Both the position numbers and the translations under genes were made by a program. From Niveispirillum sp. SYP-B3756 (GTDB taxonomy: Bacteria > Pseudomonadota > Alphaproteobacteria > Azospirillales > Azospirillaceae): a stretch of 64,000 nt of DNA. The stretch covers positions 248,001 to 312,000 of the forward strand of contig NZ_WIDQ01000002.1 of NCBI RefSeq assembly GCF_009495745.1, in the 5' to 3' direction. The notes below the pieces were generated by a model. The model was not told where the DNA came from, ran no database searches, and was given only the letters and a program-made list of their open reading frames with translations. Of the stretch, positions 1-8,800 are shown one piece after another. Positions within the stretch are counted from its first letter, which is position 1; each line of letters starts with the position of its first letter.

Positions 1-1
1 G

Positions 2-238
2 CAGGTTTCCCAGCCGGCACCCTTTGCCACCCAGGGCCAGACAACCGTGGTGCCGCGTACCCAGATCCAGGTGGATGAAGGCCAGGGCCAGCGGGTGAAT
101 GTGCTGGAAGGCGGGGCGTCGTTACGCGATCTGGTCAATGGTCTCAACAAGCTGGGTGCCACGCCGCGCGACATCATCACCATGTTGCAGGCCATCAAGG
201 CGGCGGGCGCCCTTCATGCGGAACTGGAGGTGATGTGA
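2..238 (+). CDS. flgI: Flagellar P-ring protein FlgI, C-terminal end (partial)
   Basis: The last 78 codons of FlgI, the periplasmic protein that forms the P ring around the flagellar rod. The visible part starts VSQPAPF and ends with the FlgI signature LVNGLNKLGATPRDIITML followed by QAIKAAGALHAELEVM, which is close to other FlgI C-termini. The 5' part lies outside the window. The TGA stop overlaps the ATG of the next gene (TGATG), so the two are coupled in a flagellar operon. The family call is firm. Confidence 0.93.
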   Translation, partial: QVSQPAPFATQGQTTVVPRTQIQVDEGQGQRVNVLEGGASLRDLVNGLNKLGATPRDIITMLQAIKAAGALHAELEVM

Positions 239-549
239 TGCTGGATGCCGTAACCACCACCGCCTTGCCGCCGGCGACCCCGCCAGTCCCCCCGACCGGG
301 GCGGCGGGGGCCGACAAGGTGGACAGCGTTGCCCGCGAATTCGAGGCGATGATGCTGAATCAGGCGCTGCAATCCATGTTCGAAGGCGTGTCCACCGAGG
401 GTGCCTTCGGTGGCGGTTATGCCGAAGAGGTTTATCGCGGGATGATGCTGGACGCCGTGGCCCGCTCCATCGCCGATGGGGGCGGGCTGGGCATTGCCCC
501 CCAGGTGGCCGCCCAGATCGAGGCCTATAACAAAGCCAAGGAGTCCTGA
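238..549 (+). CDS. cheL: Rod-binding protein, FlgJ N-domain/CheL type
   Basis: A 103-residue protein carrying only the rod-binding domain of FlgJ (core VAREFEAMMLNQALQSMF, then GGYAEEVYRGMMLDAVA). It has no muramidase domain, which is the usual form in alphaproteobacteria, where it is often named CheL. Its role is rod assembly, as a cap or scaffold for rod subunits in the periplasm. The ATG at 238 overlaps the flgI stop. A GTG at 235 would add one residue and is less likely. The position directly after flgI fits the conserved flgI-cheL order. Confidence 0.85.
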   Translation: MLDAVTTTALPPATPPVPPTGAAGADKVDSVAREFEAMMLNQALQSMFEGVSTEGAFGGGYAEEVYRGMMLDAVARSIADGGGLGIAPQVAAQIEAYNKAKES

Positions 550-552
550 GCC

Positions 553-1023
553 ATGCGCGCTGAGGAGATGTCGCCCGATCTGCGCCTGCATCTGCTGGAG
601 GCGCTAGAGCTGCTGTCTCAGGTGCTGGAGGAGGAGACGGAGAAGGTCGCCCGAAGCCAGACCGATGGGCTGGACCTCTATCTGGCGGCCAAGCGCCAGT
701 TGTTCGAACGGCTGGGCCTGCTGCTGCGGCAGGCTCACCGGCCGGCACCGGCGGCTTCTATGTCAGCAGACGCGGATGGGGAAGATGAAGCGGCCGACGA
801 TCCGGCCCCGCCGGCGGCGCTGCGCGCGGCGGGTGACCGGCTGCGTGCGGCCATCGCCGCCAACCTGCGCACCCTGACGGCGGCGCAGGAGGCGGTGGCG
901 GCGATCACGGGTCACATGGCCCGCATCGCTGCCCGCCAGCAGGCCGATGGTGTCTATGGCCGTCGCGGCGACGAGACCCGCCGCGCGCTTCCCGGCTATG
1001 GACGGGTGGAGCACCAGTTGTGA
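553..1023 (+). CDS. FlgN-like flagellar export chaperone (putative)
   Basis: A 156-residue, mostly helical, Glu/Ala/Leu-rich protein starting 3 bases after cheL. The first 60 residues form a coiled coil (LLEALELLSQVLEEETEKV), and the C-terminus has a YGRRGDETRR segment resembling the Y-G/D-R tail of FlgN-type chaperones. FlgN binds hook-filament junction proteins before export. The assignment rests on operon position, size and helical pattern rather than a strong signature. It could also be an unrelated flagellar protein of the same locus. Confidence 0.6.
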   Translation: MRAEEMSPDLRLHLLEALELLSQVLEEETEKVARSQTDGLDLYLAAKRQLFERLGLLLRQAHRPAPAASMSADADGEDEAADDPAPPAALRAAGDRLRAAIAANLRTLTAAQEAVAAITGHMARIAARQQADGVYGRRGDETRRALPGYGRVEHQL

Positions 1024-1099
1024 TGCTCCCGGTCAAAATCATCCTTGCTGGATGGGGAAAGGGTCGTTCCGTGTCAGTCCGGTAAAACCGTTCCGGCGA

Positions 1100-2119
1100 T
1101 CAGCGCTTCACATCCAGCCCGCCGCCCGCCATCACCGCCTGTACGTCGGCGATGGAGACCAGATTGGCGTCACCCGGCACGGAATGTTTCAGCACGGCGG
1201 CGCAGACGGCGAAATCCAGCGCCGTGGCATCCTCCATGCCGCTGGTGATGCCATGCAGCAGGCCGGCGGCAAAGGCGTCGCCGCCGCCGATCCGGTCCAC
1301 AATGCCGGACATGCCGCGCACCGGTGTGCGCACCAAGGTGCCGCCGCGGCTGATCATCTGGCCGGCCAGATCCTGGCAATCGACCGAATCATGGGACCGG
1401 ATGGTGCAGGCCAGCCGTTGCAGCCGGGGGAAGGCCTGGAAGGCGGTTTCGGCGGCGGCCAGGAACTTCTCTTCCGTGCTGGGCTGGTTGAAGCTGGTTT
1501 GCAGCATCAAGGCGATATCCCGATGATTGCCCAGCAGCAGATCGGCATGACCCGCCAGTTCCAGCAGGGTGGCGCGGCCATCGGTGCCGCGCGCTTCCCA
1601 CAGCTTCTGCCGATAATTACAGTCGAAGGAGACCTTCACCCCCGCCTCCACGGCGGCCTTGGCGGCGGCCAGGGCGGCGCGCCCCGCCGTCTCGCTCACC
1701 GCCGGGGTGACACCGGACAGGTGCAGCCTGTCGGCCCCCTGCACCAGGGCGGCCCAGTCATAATGGTCGGCATCGGCCAGGGCAAAGGCCGTATCCACCC
1801 GATCATAGATGATTTCCGATGGGCGGGACAAAGCCCCGGTGGCCAGGAAATACAGCCCCATCCGCCCCGGCACCCGGCGCACCGCCCGCGTTTCCACGCC
1901 CTGGCGGCGCAATTCGCCAATGGCCGCCTCGCCCAGCGCATGGTCAGGCACGGTGCCCACCATGGCGCATTCATGCCCGAAGCGGGACAGCGAAACGGCG
2001 ACATTGGCCTCTGCCCCGCCGACATTCACCTCAAAGCCGGGGGTTTGCAGAAACATCTGCCGGCCCGGTGCGGACAGGCGCAACAGCAATTCACCGAAAA
2101 ACACAAAGCGTGCGGCCAT
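1100..2119 (-). CDS. kdgK: 2-keto-3-deoxygluconate kinase (PfkB family)
   Basis: A 339-residue sugar kinase of the PfkB/ribokinase family. The N-terminal PfkB signature is seen in NVGGAEANVAVSLSRFG, and the C-terminal one in DRIGGGDAFAAGLLHG, where the Asp of GGGDAF is the catalytic base. KdgK phosphorylates 2-keto-3-deoxygluconate to KDPG in the cytoplasm, feeding the Entner-Doudoroff aldolase. The specific substrate is inferred from the divergent kduI-kduD pair, whose pathway product is KDG. Other PfkB sugar kinases such as fructokinase are the alternative. Confidence 0.85.
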   Translation of the reverse strand: MAARFVFFGELLLRLSAPGRQMFLQTPGFEVNVGGAEANVAVSLSRFGHECAMVGTVPDHALGEAAIGELRRQGVETRAVRRVPGRMGLYFLATGALSRPSEIIYDRVDTAFALADADHYDWAALVQGADRLHLSGVTPAVSETAGRAALAAAKAAVEAGVKVSFDCNYRQKLWEARGTDGRATLLELAGHADLLLGNHRDIALMLQTSFNQPSTEEKFLAAAETAFQAFPRLQRLACTIRSHDSVDCQDLAGQMISRGGTLVRTPVRGMSGIVDRIGGGDAFAAGLLHGITSGMEDATALDFAVCAAVLKHSVPGDANLVSIADVQAVMAGGGLDVKR

Positions 2120-2437
2120 ATCCTGTTTCCTTACCCTTTGCTTTTGCTGGTTTTTCCCCCTATTCAGGGGGCTGGGTCCGGCGGGGGTGTCAAGCTTCCC
2201 GCTACCCTGTTTCTACTCTGCTTAATCGTCACTGTTACCGGTGTCAATTGAGGGTTTCCGCCATTCACGGCGCTCCATACCCCCCGTCCCGGCGGCTTTA
2301 TCCTGTATCTTTCTCCCCTCCCACCGGCATGGCATTATTTTGTTCCATAAATTGGGAGAATATACCATATTGTGGCGGAATTTAAGGGGGTGGTTGCGAT
2401 CGCACCCCAGCCCCGCGCCGCATTGGGAGAGTATCTT
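2120..2437. promoter_or_regulatory. Divergent kdgK/kduI control region
   Basis: A 318-bp intergenic region, clearly more AT-rich than its surroundings at 2330-2390, between the minus-strand kdgK and plus-strand kduI. It contains the perfect inverted repeat AATAT-ACC-ATATT at 2359-2371, a candidate operator for a uronate-responsive regulator. A CCCCC-TATTCA-GGGGG hairpin lies near 2158-2173. A GGGAGA Shine-Dalgarno precedes kduI by 7 bases. No regulator gene is in the window, so its identity is unknown. Confidence 0.45.
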
Positions 2438-3283
2438 ATGTTTGAGAAGACGTTCCACGCCACGCATCCGGACAGCCTGGAAGCGGCGAATACGGGTGAC
2501 CTGCGTAACCGTTATCTGGTGACCGGCATTTTCCAGCCGGGCCGGGTGGTGCTGAACTATTCCCATAATGAGCGGTTTGTCATCGGCGGGGCCGCCCCAG
2601 TGGATGGCGCGTTGGAGCTGCCCACCCAGACCGAACCCGCCGCTGCTGTCGGCCGCCCCTTCCTGGAGCGGCGTGAACTGGGCATCGTCAATGTCGGCGG
2701 GCCTGGCCGGATTGTGGTGGATGGCCAGAGCTTCACCATGGGGCCGCGCGACGGGCTTTATGTGCCGATGGGCTCCGTCTCGGTCAGCTTTGCCTCCGAC
2801 GATGCCGCCAACCCGGCTTTGTTCTATCTGGCCTCCACGCCGGCCCATGCCGCCCTGCCGATCCAGCATCTGCCGATCGAAAAGGCCAACCCGCTGCAGC
2901 GCGGTGCGCTGGAAACCTCCAACGAGCGCACGATCTATCAATATATCGTGCCGGGTGTCTGTGCCTCGGCCCAGTTGCTGCTGGGCGTGACGATCCTGAA
3001 GGAAGGTTCGGTGTGGAATACCATGCCACCGCATCTGCATGAACGCCGCTCGGAGATTTACTTCTATTTCGACCTGCCAGAGCAGGACCGTGTGTTCCAT
3101 TACATGGGCCATCCGGATGCCATGCGCCATATTGTGGTGAAGAACCATGAGGCGGTGATCTCCCCGCCCTGGTCCATCCATATGGGATCGGGCACCCGCG
3201 CCTATGGCTTCATCTGGGCCATGGGCGGTGAGAACCTGGATTATACCGACATGAAGGTGCTGGATATCTGCCAGTTGGCGTAA
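2438..3283 (+). CDS. kduI: 5-keto-4-deoxyuronate isomerase
   Basis: A 281-residue cupin-fold isomerase (the E. coli enzyme has 278 residues). It converts 5-keto-4-deoxyuronate to 2,5-diketo-3-deoxygluconate in pectin and unsaturated-uronate catabolism. The zinc site is visible as [12 protein letters not shown] (two His and a Glu) plus a later SIHMGSG His. The start [12 protein letters not shown] matches the family N-terminus and has GGGAGA upstream. A reading frame open from 2372 would add 22 residues not found in the family. The gene is followed 65 bases later by kduD. Confidence 0.93.
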   Translation: MFEKTFHATHPDSLEAANTGDLRNRYLVTGIFQPGRVVLNYSHNERFVIGGAAPVDGALELPTQTEPAAAVGRPFLERRELGIVNVGGPGRIVVDGQSFTMGPRDGLYVPMGSVSVSFASDDAANPALFYLASTPAHAALPIQHLPIEKANPLQRGALETSNERTIYQYIVPGVCASAQLLLGVTILKEGSVWNTMPPHLHERRSEIYFYFDLPEQDRVFHYMGHPDAMRHIVVKNHEAVISPPWSIHMGSGTRAYGFIWAMGGENLDYTDMKVLDICQLA

Positions 3284-3348
3284 GGGGCAGGGGGCTGCAT
3301 GGGCCCCCGCCGTCCATCCTGCGGCCTATCTTCCAGAGGAACAAGCCG

Positions 3349-4101
3349 ATGAACCCGTTTGATTTGACCGGCCGGGTGGCGATGGTGACGGGGGCCAATA
3401 CCGGCCTGGGCCAGTCACTCGCCATCGCGCTGGCCCGCGCTGGTGCCGATATTGTCACCGTGGCCCGCCGCGATGCCGGCGAAACGGCGGCGGCGGTGGA
3501 GGCCGCTGGCCGGCGCTGCCTGCAACTGACCGCTGACCTGTCGAAGATGGATGGGCTGCCGGGGTTGGTGGCCGACACGCTGGCCCATTTCGGCCAGTTG
3601 GACATTCTGGTCAATAATGCCGGCATCATCCGCCGGGCCGACGCGGTGGATTTCACCGAGGCCGATTGGGATGATGTGATCGATACCAACCTGAAAAGCG
3701 TCTTCTTCCTGTCGCAGGCGGCGGCCAGGCACATGCTGGAACGCCGCAGCGGCAAGATCATCAACATCGCCTCGATGTTGAGCTTTCAGGGGGGCATCCG
3801 GGTGCCCAGCTATACGGCGTCCAAGTCCGGTGTGGCTGGGTTGACCAAGCTGCTGGCCAATGAATGGGCCGGCAAGGGCATCAATGTGAATGCCATCGCA
3901 CCCGGCTATTTCGCCACCAACAATACCGAGGCCCTGCGCGCGGATGAAAACCGCAACCGTGACATCCTGGCCCGCATCCCCGCCGGCCGTTGGGGTGAGC
4001 CGGACGATCTGGGCGGGGCCGCCGTGTTCCTGGCCAGCCGTGCTGCCGACTATGTCCAGGGCCATATCCTGGCGGTCGATGGCGGCTGGCTGGCGCGTTG
4101 A
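3349..4101 (+). CDS. kduD: 2-dehydro-3-deoxy-D-gluconate 5-dehydrogenase (SDR)
   Basis: A 250-residue short-chain dehydrogenase. It has the nucleotide-binding GANTGLGQ motif, NNAG, catalytic YTASK (Tyr and Lys) and the family C-terminus VQGHILAVDGGWLAR. KduD reduces 2,5-diketo-3-deoxygluconate to KDG, the substrate of the divergent kinase. The APGYFATNNTEALRAD segment is typical of KduD. The gene is preceded by an AGAGGAA ribosome site. Its 3' end lies about 100 bp from the proposed prophage end, so insertion did not break the gene. Confidence 0.92.
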   Translation: MNPFDLTGRVAMVTGANTGLGQSLAIALARAGADIVTVARRDAGETAAAVEAAGRRCLQLTADLSKMDGLPGLVADTLAHFGQLDILVNNAGIIRRADAVDFTEADWDDVIDTNLKSVFFLSQAAARHMLERRSGKIINIASMLSFQGGIRVPSYTASKSGVAGLTKLLANEWAGKGINVNAIAPGYFATNNTEALRADENRNRDILARIPAGRWGEPDDLGGAAVFLASRAADYVQGHILAVDGGWLAR

Positions 4102-4111
4102 TCGATAGACC

Positions 4112-4134
4112 GGCGGGGGGCGGTGCCCCCCGCC
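4112..4134 (+). terminator. Hairpin terminator behind kduD
   Basis: A perfect 10-bp stem GGCGGGGGGC / GCCCCCCGCC with a 3-base loop starts 10 bases after the kduD stop. No U-tract follows (the next bases are ACCGCTTTA), so termination by this hairpin is inferred from strength and position. Confidence 0.6.
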
Positions 4135-4199
4135 ACCGCTTTACGCCGCTGATGCGCGCCGAAAAGTTTGATCGCTCAGGACATAAAACATGATCGCTG

Positions 4200-4204
4200 A
4201 AACC
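4200..4204. repeat. Proposed 5-bp target duplication (low-coordinate side)
   Basis: AAACC stands directly before TGTATCGG. The same AAACC directly follows the CA at 39281-39282. Mu-type transposition makes 5-bp duplications flanking TG...CA ends. A chance match among the candidate end pairs is possible, at the level of several percent. Confidence 0.5.
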
Positions 4205-4232
4205 TGTATCGGCGAACCCCCATAAAACCCCC

Positions 4233-4260
4233 TTCGAAGCCCCTTCAAACGGGGTTCGAA
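4233..4260. repeat. TTCRAA triplet array at the right phage end
   Basis: TTCGAA, TTCAAA and TTCGAA recur every 11 bp, so the outer boxes are 22 bp apart, starting 28 bp inside the proposed end. In Mu, the transposase sites R1 and R2 are adjacent 22-bp sites at the right end, so these are candidate transposase end sites. The stop codon of gene D lies inside the array. Confidence 0.5.
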
Positions 4261-5258
4261 GGGGCCGTGGTTCGGGGCGTTTCAGCCTCAAGGCTGAAGG
4301 TTAATCCCTCACTCTTCCCGAGTGAATGTTCCACCTTGGTGATGCTCCACTCCCCATCCGCCGCCGCATCGCATCCGGCCAGCACCACGCGGCCTTCTGC
4401 AAACAGGTCCAGCCGGCCCGGCCCTGTCAGTGACAGGGTGGCCGTCCCCCTGGTCAGGGCCGCCAGCTTTCCGGCCGCCGCAGCCCTTGCGGCGGCTTCA
4501 TTCGGGAAGCTGTTGGGCAGGGTCATTGAGGGCTCTTCCCCACCCGCAATTACCACTTTGCGTTCACCCGCCCCCTGGTCATGCCAGTGCGCCTTCACCG
4601 CGCCATACCGCCCCCGGTCTGCGATGGTGGTGCGCCAGCTGCTGATATCCCCAGCCGCATAGGACATGGACACCGTGGCCATCTGCCTGCCGCTGGCCGC
4701 CTTGGCCTGCCCGCGCGGAACGAAGATCAGCTTCCCATAGGCGGGCTTGGCTACAGCGTCATATTGCCGGGCAATCCGGGACAGGAAGGCCATATCGCTT
4801 TCCCCCGTCTGATCCATATGCGGGATCTGCACCCCGGCCAGTTCGGGCGCGACCACAGGGGCAAGGCCATGTGCGGCCCCGATAGTGGCCACAATGGCCC
4901 CAATTGTGGTGTCGTGCCATGACGTGGTTTTCTGCGCCTTGAACGACCGCCGCATATCGGCTGCGTTGGCCGAAATCACCATCGTGCGCGGCATCCCCGA
5001 TGTGCGGATTTCGTCCACCACATACAGGCCCATATCCACCAGCGCGCCGCCCCGCCACCCCAGAAACACCTGCAGTTCGGCCCCGGTGCGTGGCAGGGCA
5101 AGCGCCCCATCCCGGTTATCCAGTTCAATCTCGGCCGTATCGCTTTCGATCCCGGCTTCATCGCTGACGCGCAACCGCAACAGGCGATCCCGCATCTTTG
5201 CCGTGGCGTCCACGCCATCGGCCACGATCCGCCAATCCGGGTTCTTCACCGTCACCAT
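4245..5258 (-). CDS. D: Tail hub protein, P2 gpD-like (late control D)
   Basis: A 337-residue protein of the gpD/gp27 hub family, which forms the trimeric ring under the tube and holds the spike. The start MVTVKNPDWRIVADG resembles P2 D (MVTAINPDF..TADG). The frame is open to a GTG at 5270, but that overlaps the upstream stop and does not match the family. LLRLRVSDEAG and IPHMDQTGESDMAFLSRIA are typical of the family. It is the last gene of the tail operon and ends only 40 bp from the proposed phage end. Confidence 0.88.
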   Translation of the reverse strand: MVTVKNPDWRIVADGVDATAKMRDRLLRLRVSDEAGIESDTAEIELDNRDGALALPRTGAELQVFLGWRGGALVDMGLYVVDEIRTSGMPRTMVISANAADMRRSFKAQKTTSWHDTTIGAIVATIGAAHGLAPVVAPELAGVQIPHMDQTGESDMAFLSRIARQYDAVAKPAYGKLIFVPRGQAKAASGRQMATVSMSYAAGDISSWRTTIADRGRYGAVKAHWHDQGAGERKVVIAGGEEPSMTLPNSFPNEAAARAAAAGKLAALTRGTATLSLTGPGRLDLFAEGRVVLAGCDAAADGEWSITKVEHSLGKSEGLTFSLEAETPRTTAPSNPV

Positions 5259-5260
5259 TT

Positions 5261-5467
5261 TCAATCCCACAGCCGGACGGTTGCCGCCGCAACCACTGCC
5301 GGCGCAGCCGGCAGCATAACCAACAGCCCGGCCGGCAGCACCGCGCCCACGGCCGCTAAACCCTTATTGGCCGCCAGCACGGCCAGCACCATGTCGTTGC
5401 GCCCGTAATGGCGCAAACACACATCGTCCAGCACATCCCCCGCCTTGGTCCGGTACGATGCAGCCAT
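5261..5467 (-). CDS. X: Tail protein X (LysM-like)
   Basis: A 68-residue protein of the P2 gpX family. It starts with YRTKAGDVLDDVCLRHYGR, a LysM-like fold motif, and has NKGLAAVGAVLPAGLLVMLP downstream. gpX-like proteins act in tail hub assembly and tail completion. The ATG overlaps the stop of gpU (TAATG) and the stop is 3 bases before gpD, matching the conserved U-X-D order. Confidence 0.88.
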   Translation of the reverse strand: MAASYRTKAGDVLDDVCLRHYGRNDMVLAVLAANKGLAAVGAVLPAGLLVMLPAAPAVVAAATVRLWD

Positions 5468-5856
5468 TACGCATCCTCCCCATAGGCCGCCAGTTCGACC
5501 TGAAATTCGATGCGCAGCGGCGCGCCATTGCCCATCAAATTACTGTCGCGCTCCCGTACCGAGCGGATCACCCAGACCCCCCAGACGCGCCCCCAGCCAT
5601 CCACCAAATCCAGCGGCTGACCCTTGGCAGCCTCTGCCCGCATGGCGTCCACCTGCCCCAGGCCACCCCTGTAATGCGGGTAAATCACCCCGGCCAGGGT
5701 AATGGTATCGGCCCCCAAACCCACGAACTGATAGGCCGGCCCGCGCCCCAACCGATCCTGTTCAGCCCAACGAAATTCGGTGGACCGTTCCAGGGTCTGA
5801 TAGGCCGCAGTCCCCAGGCTGAACCGAAAGCCCCCCAGGGCCATCATCACTTCCAT
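5467..5856 (-). CDS. U: Tail protein U, P2 gpU-like
   Basis: A 129-residue gpU family protein, a tail-terminator type component. Recognised by MMALGGFRFSLGTAAYQ near the start and GRGPAYQFVGLGADTITLAG, matching the P2 U pattern. An alternative start four codons in (ATG at 5844) has GGAAG at better spacing. It lies between the tape measure and gpX, as in P2. Confidence 0.85.
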   Translation of the reverse strand: MEVMMALGGFRFSLGTAAYQTLERSTEFRWAEQDRLGRGPAYQFVGLGADTITLAGVIYPHYRGGLGQVDAMRAEAAKGQPLDLVDGWGRVWGVWVIRSVRERDSNLMGNGAPLRIEFQVELAAYGEDA

Positions 5857-5865
5857 CGCGCACCC

Positions 5866-8800
5866 TTAGTCGTTCAACGCGCGCCGCTGGCGCCGCTGCA
5901 GTTCGGCCAGCACCATGTCCGCCAGTTGGCGCGGGTCGGTCACAGTCGCGCCATGGATATGGATATGGATTTCTTCCCTGTGTTCGATCCGGCTCGCTGC
6001 CTGCTGGCGCCGTTCTGCCACCGGCTGGCCGGTCGGCACAGACTGCCCGGCTGGCGCCGTCACGTTCACGCGCGGGGCCGGAACTGGTACCACCGTCGCC
6101 CCAACCGGGGCTGGGGCTGCCGGCACATTCACCACGGGCGACGGTGCTGCCGGGGCGGGCTGCCCGGCCGGGGCCGTCACGCTCACGCGCGGGGCCGGCA
6201 GGGGCACCACCGTTGCCCCAACCGGGGCCGGGGCCGGCGACACATTCACCACGGGCGGAACTGCCGGGATCAACTGCCCGGCCGGGGCTGCCACGCTCAC
6301 GCGCGGAGCCGGCAGGGGTACCACCGTTGCCCCAACCGGGGCCGGGGCCGGCGACACATTCACCACGGGCGGAACTGCCGGGATCAACTGCCCGGCCGGG
6401 GCTGCCACGCTCACGCGCGGTGCCGGCAGGGGCGCCACCGTTGCCCCAACCGGGGCCTGGGCCGGCGGCACATTCACCACGGGCGGGACCGCCGGGATCA
6501 GCTGCCCGGCCGGGGCCGCCACGTTCACGCGCGGAGCCGGCAGAGGCACCACCGTTGCCCCAACCGGGGCCGGTGCCGGCGGCACATTCACCACAGGCGG
6601 AACGGCCGGGATCAGCTGCCCGGCCGGGGCCGTCACGCTCACGCGCGGGGCCGGCAGGGGCAGAACCGTTGCCCCAAACGGGGTCGGAGCCGGCGGCACA
6701 TTCACCACAGGCGGAACGGCCGGGATCAGCTGCCCGGCCGGGGCCGTCACGTTCACGCGCGGGGCCGGCATAGGCAGAACCGTTGCCCCAACCGGGGCCT
6801 GGGCCGGCGGCACATTCACCACGGGCGGAACGGCCGGGATCAGCTGCCCGGCCGGGGCCGTCACGCTCACACGCGGTGCCGGCATAGGCAGAACCGTCGC
6901 CCCAACCGGGGCTGGGGCCGGCGGCACATTCACCACAGGCGGAACCGTCGGGATCAGCTGCCCGGCCGGTGCCGTCACGTTCACGCGCGGGGCCGGCAGG
7001 GGTAGAACCGTTCTCCCAACCGGGGCCGGCACTGGTACCGCCGTCGCCCCAACCGGGGCCGGCTGGCCGGCGACGGGTGCGGCACCATTTTCATTCGCGG
7101 CCACAGGTACCGGCGCGGGACTGGCGCCGCCGGTCACCCACCGCCATGCATCACCGATCCAGGCCAGCTTGCCAGCCATCCAATCGATGACGCCGCTGAT
7201 CTTCGCCTTGATCCCGTCCCACAGGTTGCCGATCCATGTTGCGACGGGCTCCCAGGCACGGATTACCAAGCCCAGCGGGGTCCAGCCGGCCAGCGTCTTC
7301 AGGCCATCCCAAACCCACGCGGCCCCCCGGCCGATGCCATCCCACAGCCCGGAAAAGAACGGCCCCACCTTGTCCCAATTGCTGATCAGTAGCCCGGCTG
7401 CCAGGGCGATGCCGCCCACGACCAAACCAACCGGGTTGGTCATCACCGCCACCGTCAGGGCGCGTATGCCGCCGATCACCATGGGGATGGCCACCCGCGC
7501 CATGGACATCAGGGCACTCCCCACGCTGGTGATGCCGCTCAACAAGGCGCCTCCCACCATCGGGGCCTGGGCGGCGACCATGCTGGTCCCCAATCGCATC
7601 CAACCGAACGATGTAACAGCCAGGGAACGGGCCTGCGTCCATAAGCCGGCAATTGTGGCGGGGATGGCCACCCGCGCCATGGATAGCAGGGCGCCCCCCA
7701 CACTGGTGATGCCACTCAACAAGGCGCCCCCAACCATCGGGGCCTGGGCGGCGGCCATGCTGATCCCCAGCCGGACCCAGCCAAACGATGCGGCGGCGGC
7801 GGCACGGGCCTGCGCCCATAGGCCGACGCTGGCGGCGGTATTGGCGGCACCACTGGCGGTGGCCGCTGCTGTCATCCCCGTCAAGCGAGCAATCACCGCC
7901 GGGATGCCACCCGCAAAGAAGGTGCTGGCATAGCTGGCCACAGTGGCACCCGTGCGAAAGGCGGTCCACCCGACCACCCCCAGAGTTAATGCCTGCACAA
8001 GTCCCGGCATTTCGGCGGCAACCCAGGCCACGCCATCAGCAACCTTGGCAACGACTGCACCCACGACATCCAACATGGGTAGCAGCGCTTCACCGATCTT
8101 TTCGGCAGCGGCGAACACGCTGTTATTCATCAGCGTGATGCCATTCCCCGTCGTCCCGGCCTTGGCATCAAATTCCTTTTGCATGGAACCGGCATATTTG
8201 GCCTTGTCGCCAACCAACCCCAGCGACTTTTCATAGGTGCCCAGGCTCCCCACCAGCTTGGCCATGTCGTCGGCATATTCGGCACCGAACAACTCGGCCA
8301 AAACGGTCATCTTGTCGTCGGCCCCTTCCACCGCCTTCAGGAAGGTCATCAGCGCGCCTTGCGCGTCCCGGCCAATCGCGGCCTTCAAATCCGTTGCATC
8401 CAGGCCGATGCCGCGCAGCGCCTTCTGAAATTCCTTTGGCTGGGTGGTGGCCGTGGCCAGCTTGCCAAGCAATGCATTGATGCCAGTCGCCGCCACTTCC
8501 GGCGGGGTCTTCAACGCCAGAAAGCTGGCACCCAGCGCCGCAACCTGTTCCCCCGTCAGGCCGAACAGCTTGCCCATGCTGCCGACGCGGTTTTCGATGT
8601 TCAGGATATCGGCGGCCCGCGCATCCATATTGTTGGAAATATGGTTGATCGCATCACCCAACCCGGTAACGCCATCCTGGGTCAGGCCGAAAATGGTCCG
8701 CAGGCCCGTCATCGCCGCACCGGCCTCCTTGCCGGTCAGGTCGAACGCCACGCCCATTTTCGCCGCGTCTTCGGTGAACCGCAGCAACTCCTTGCGCGCG

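Noticed and set aside
947-2251. Plus-strand frame of 434 codons opposite kdgK
   Set aside because: Antisense shadow of the well-supported kinase gene; no domain or ribosome site.
6030-7070. CRISPR array
   Set aside because: The 114-bp units have no spacer structure; the entire unit repeats and is translated in frame as part of the tape measure.
5458-7933. Long plus-strand open frames across the tape measure repeats
   Set aside because: They are antisense to the conserved tape-measure frame. Their translations are low-complexity His/Arg/Gly or Thr/Gly repeats that mirror the 114-bp repeat, without ribosome sites or protein families.
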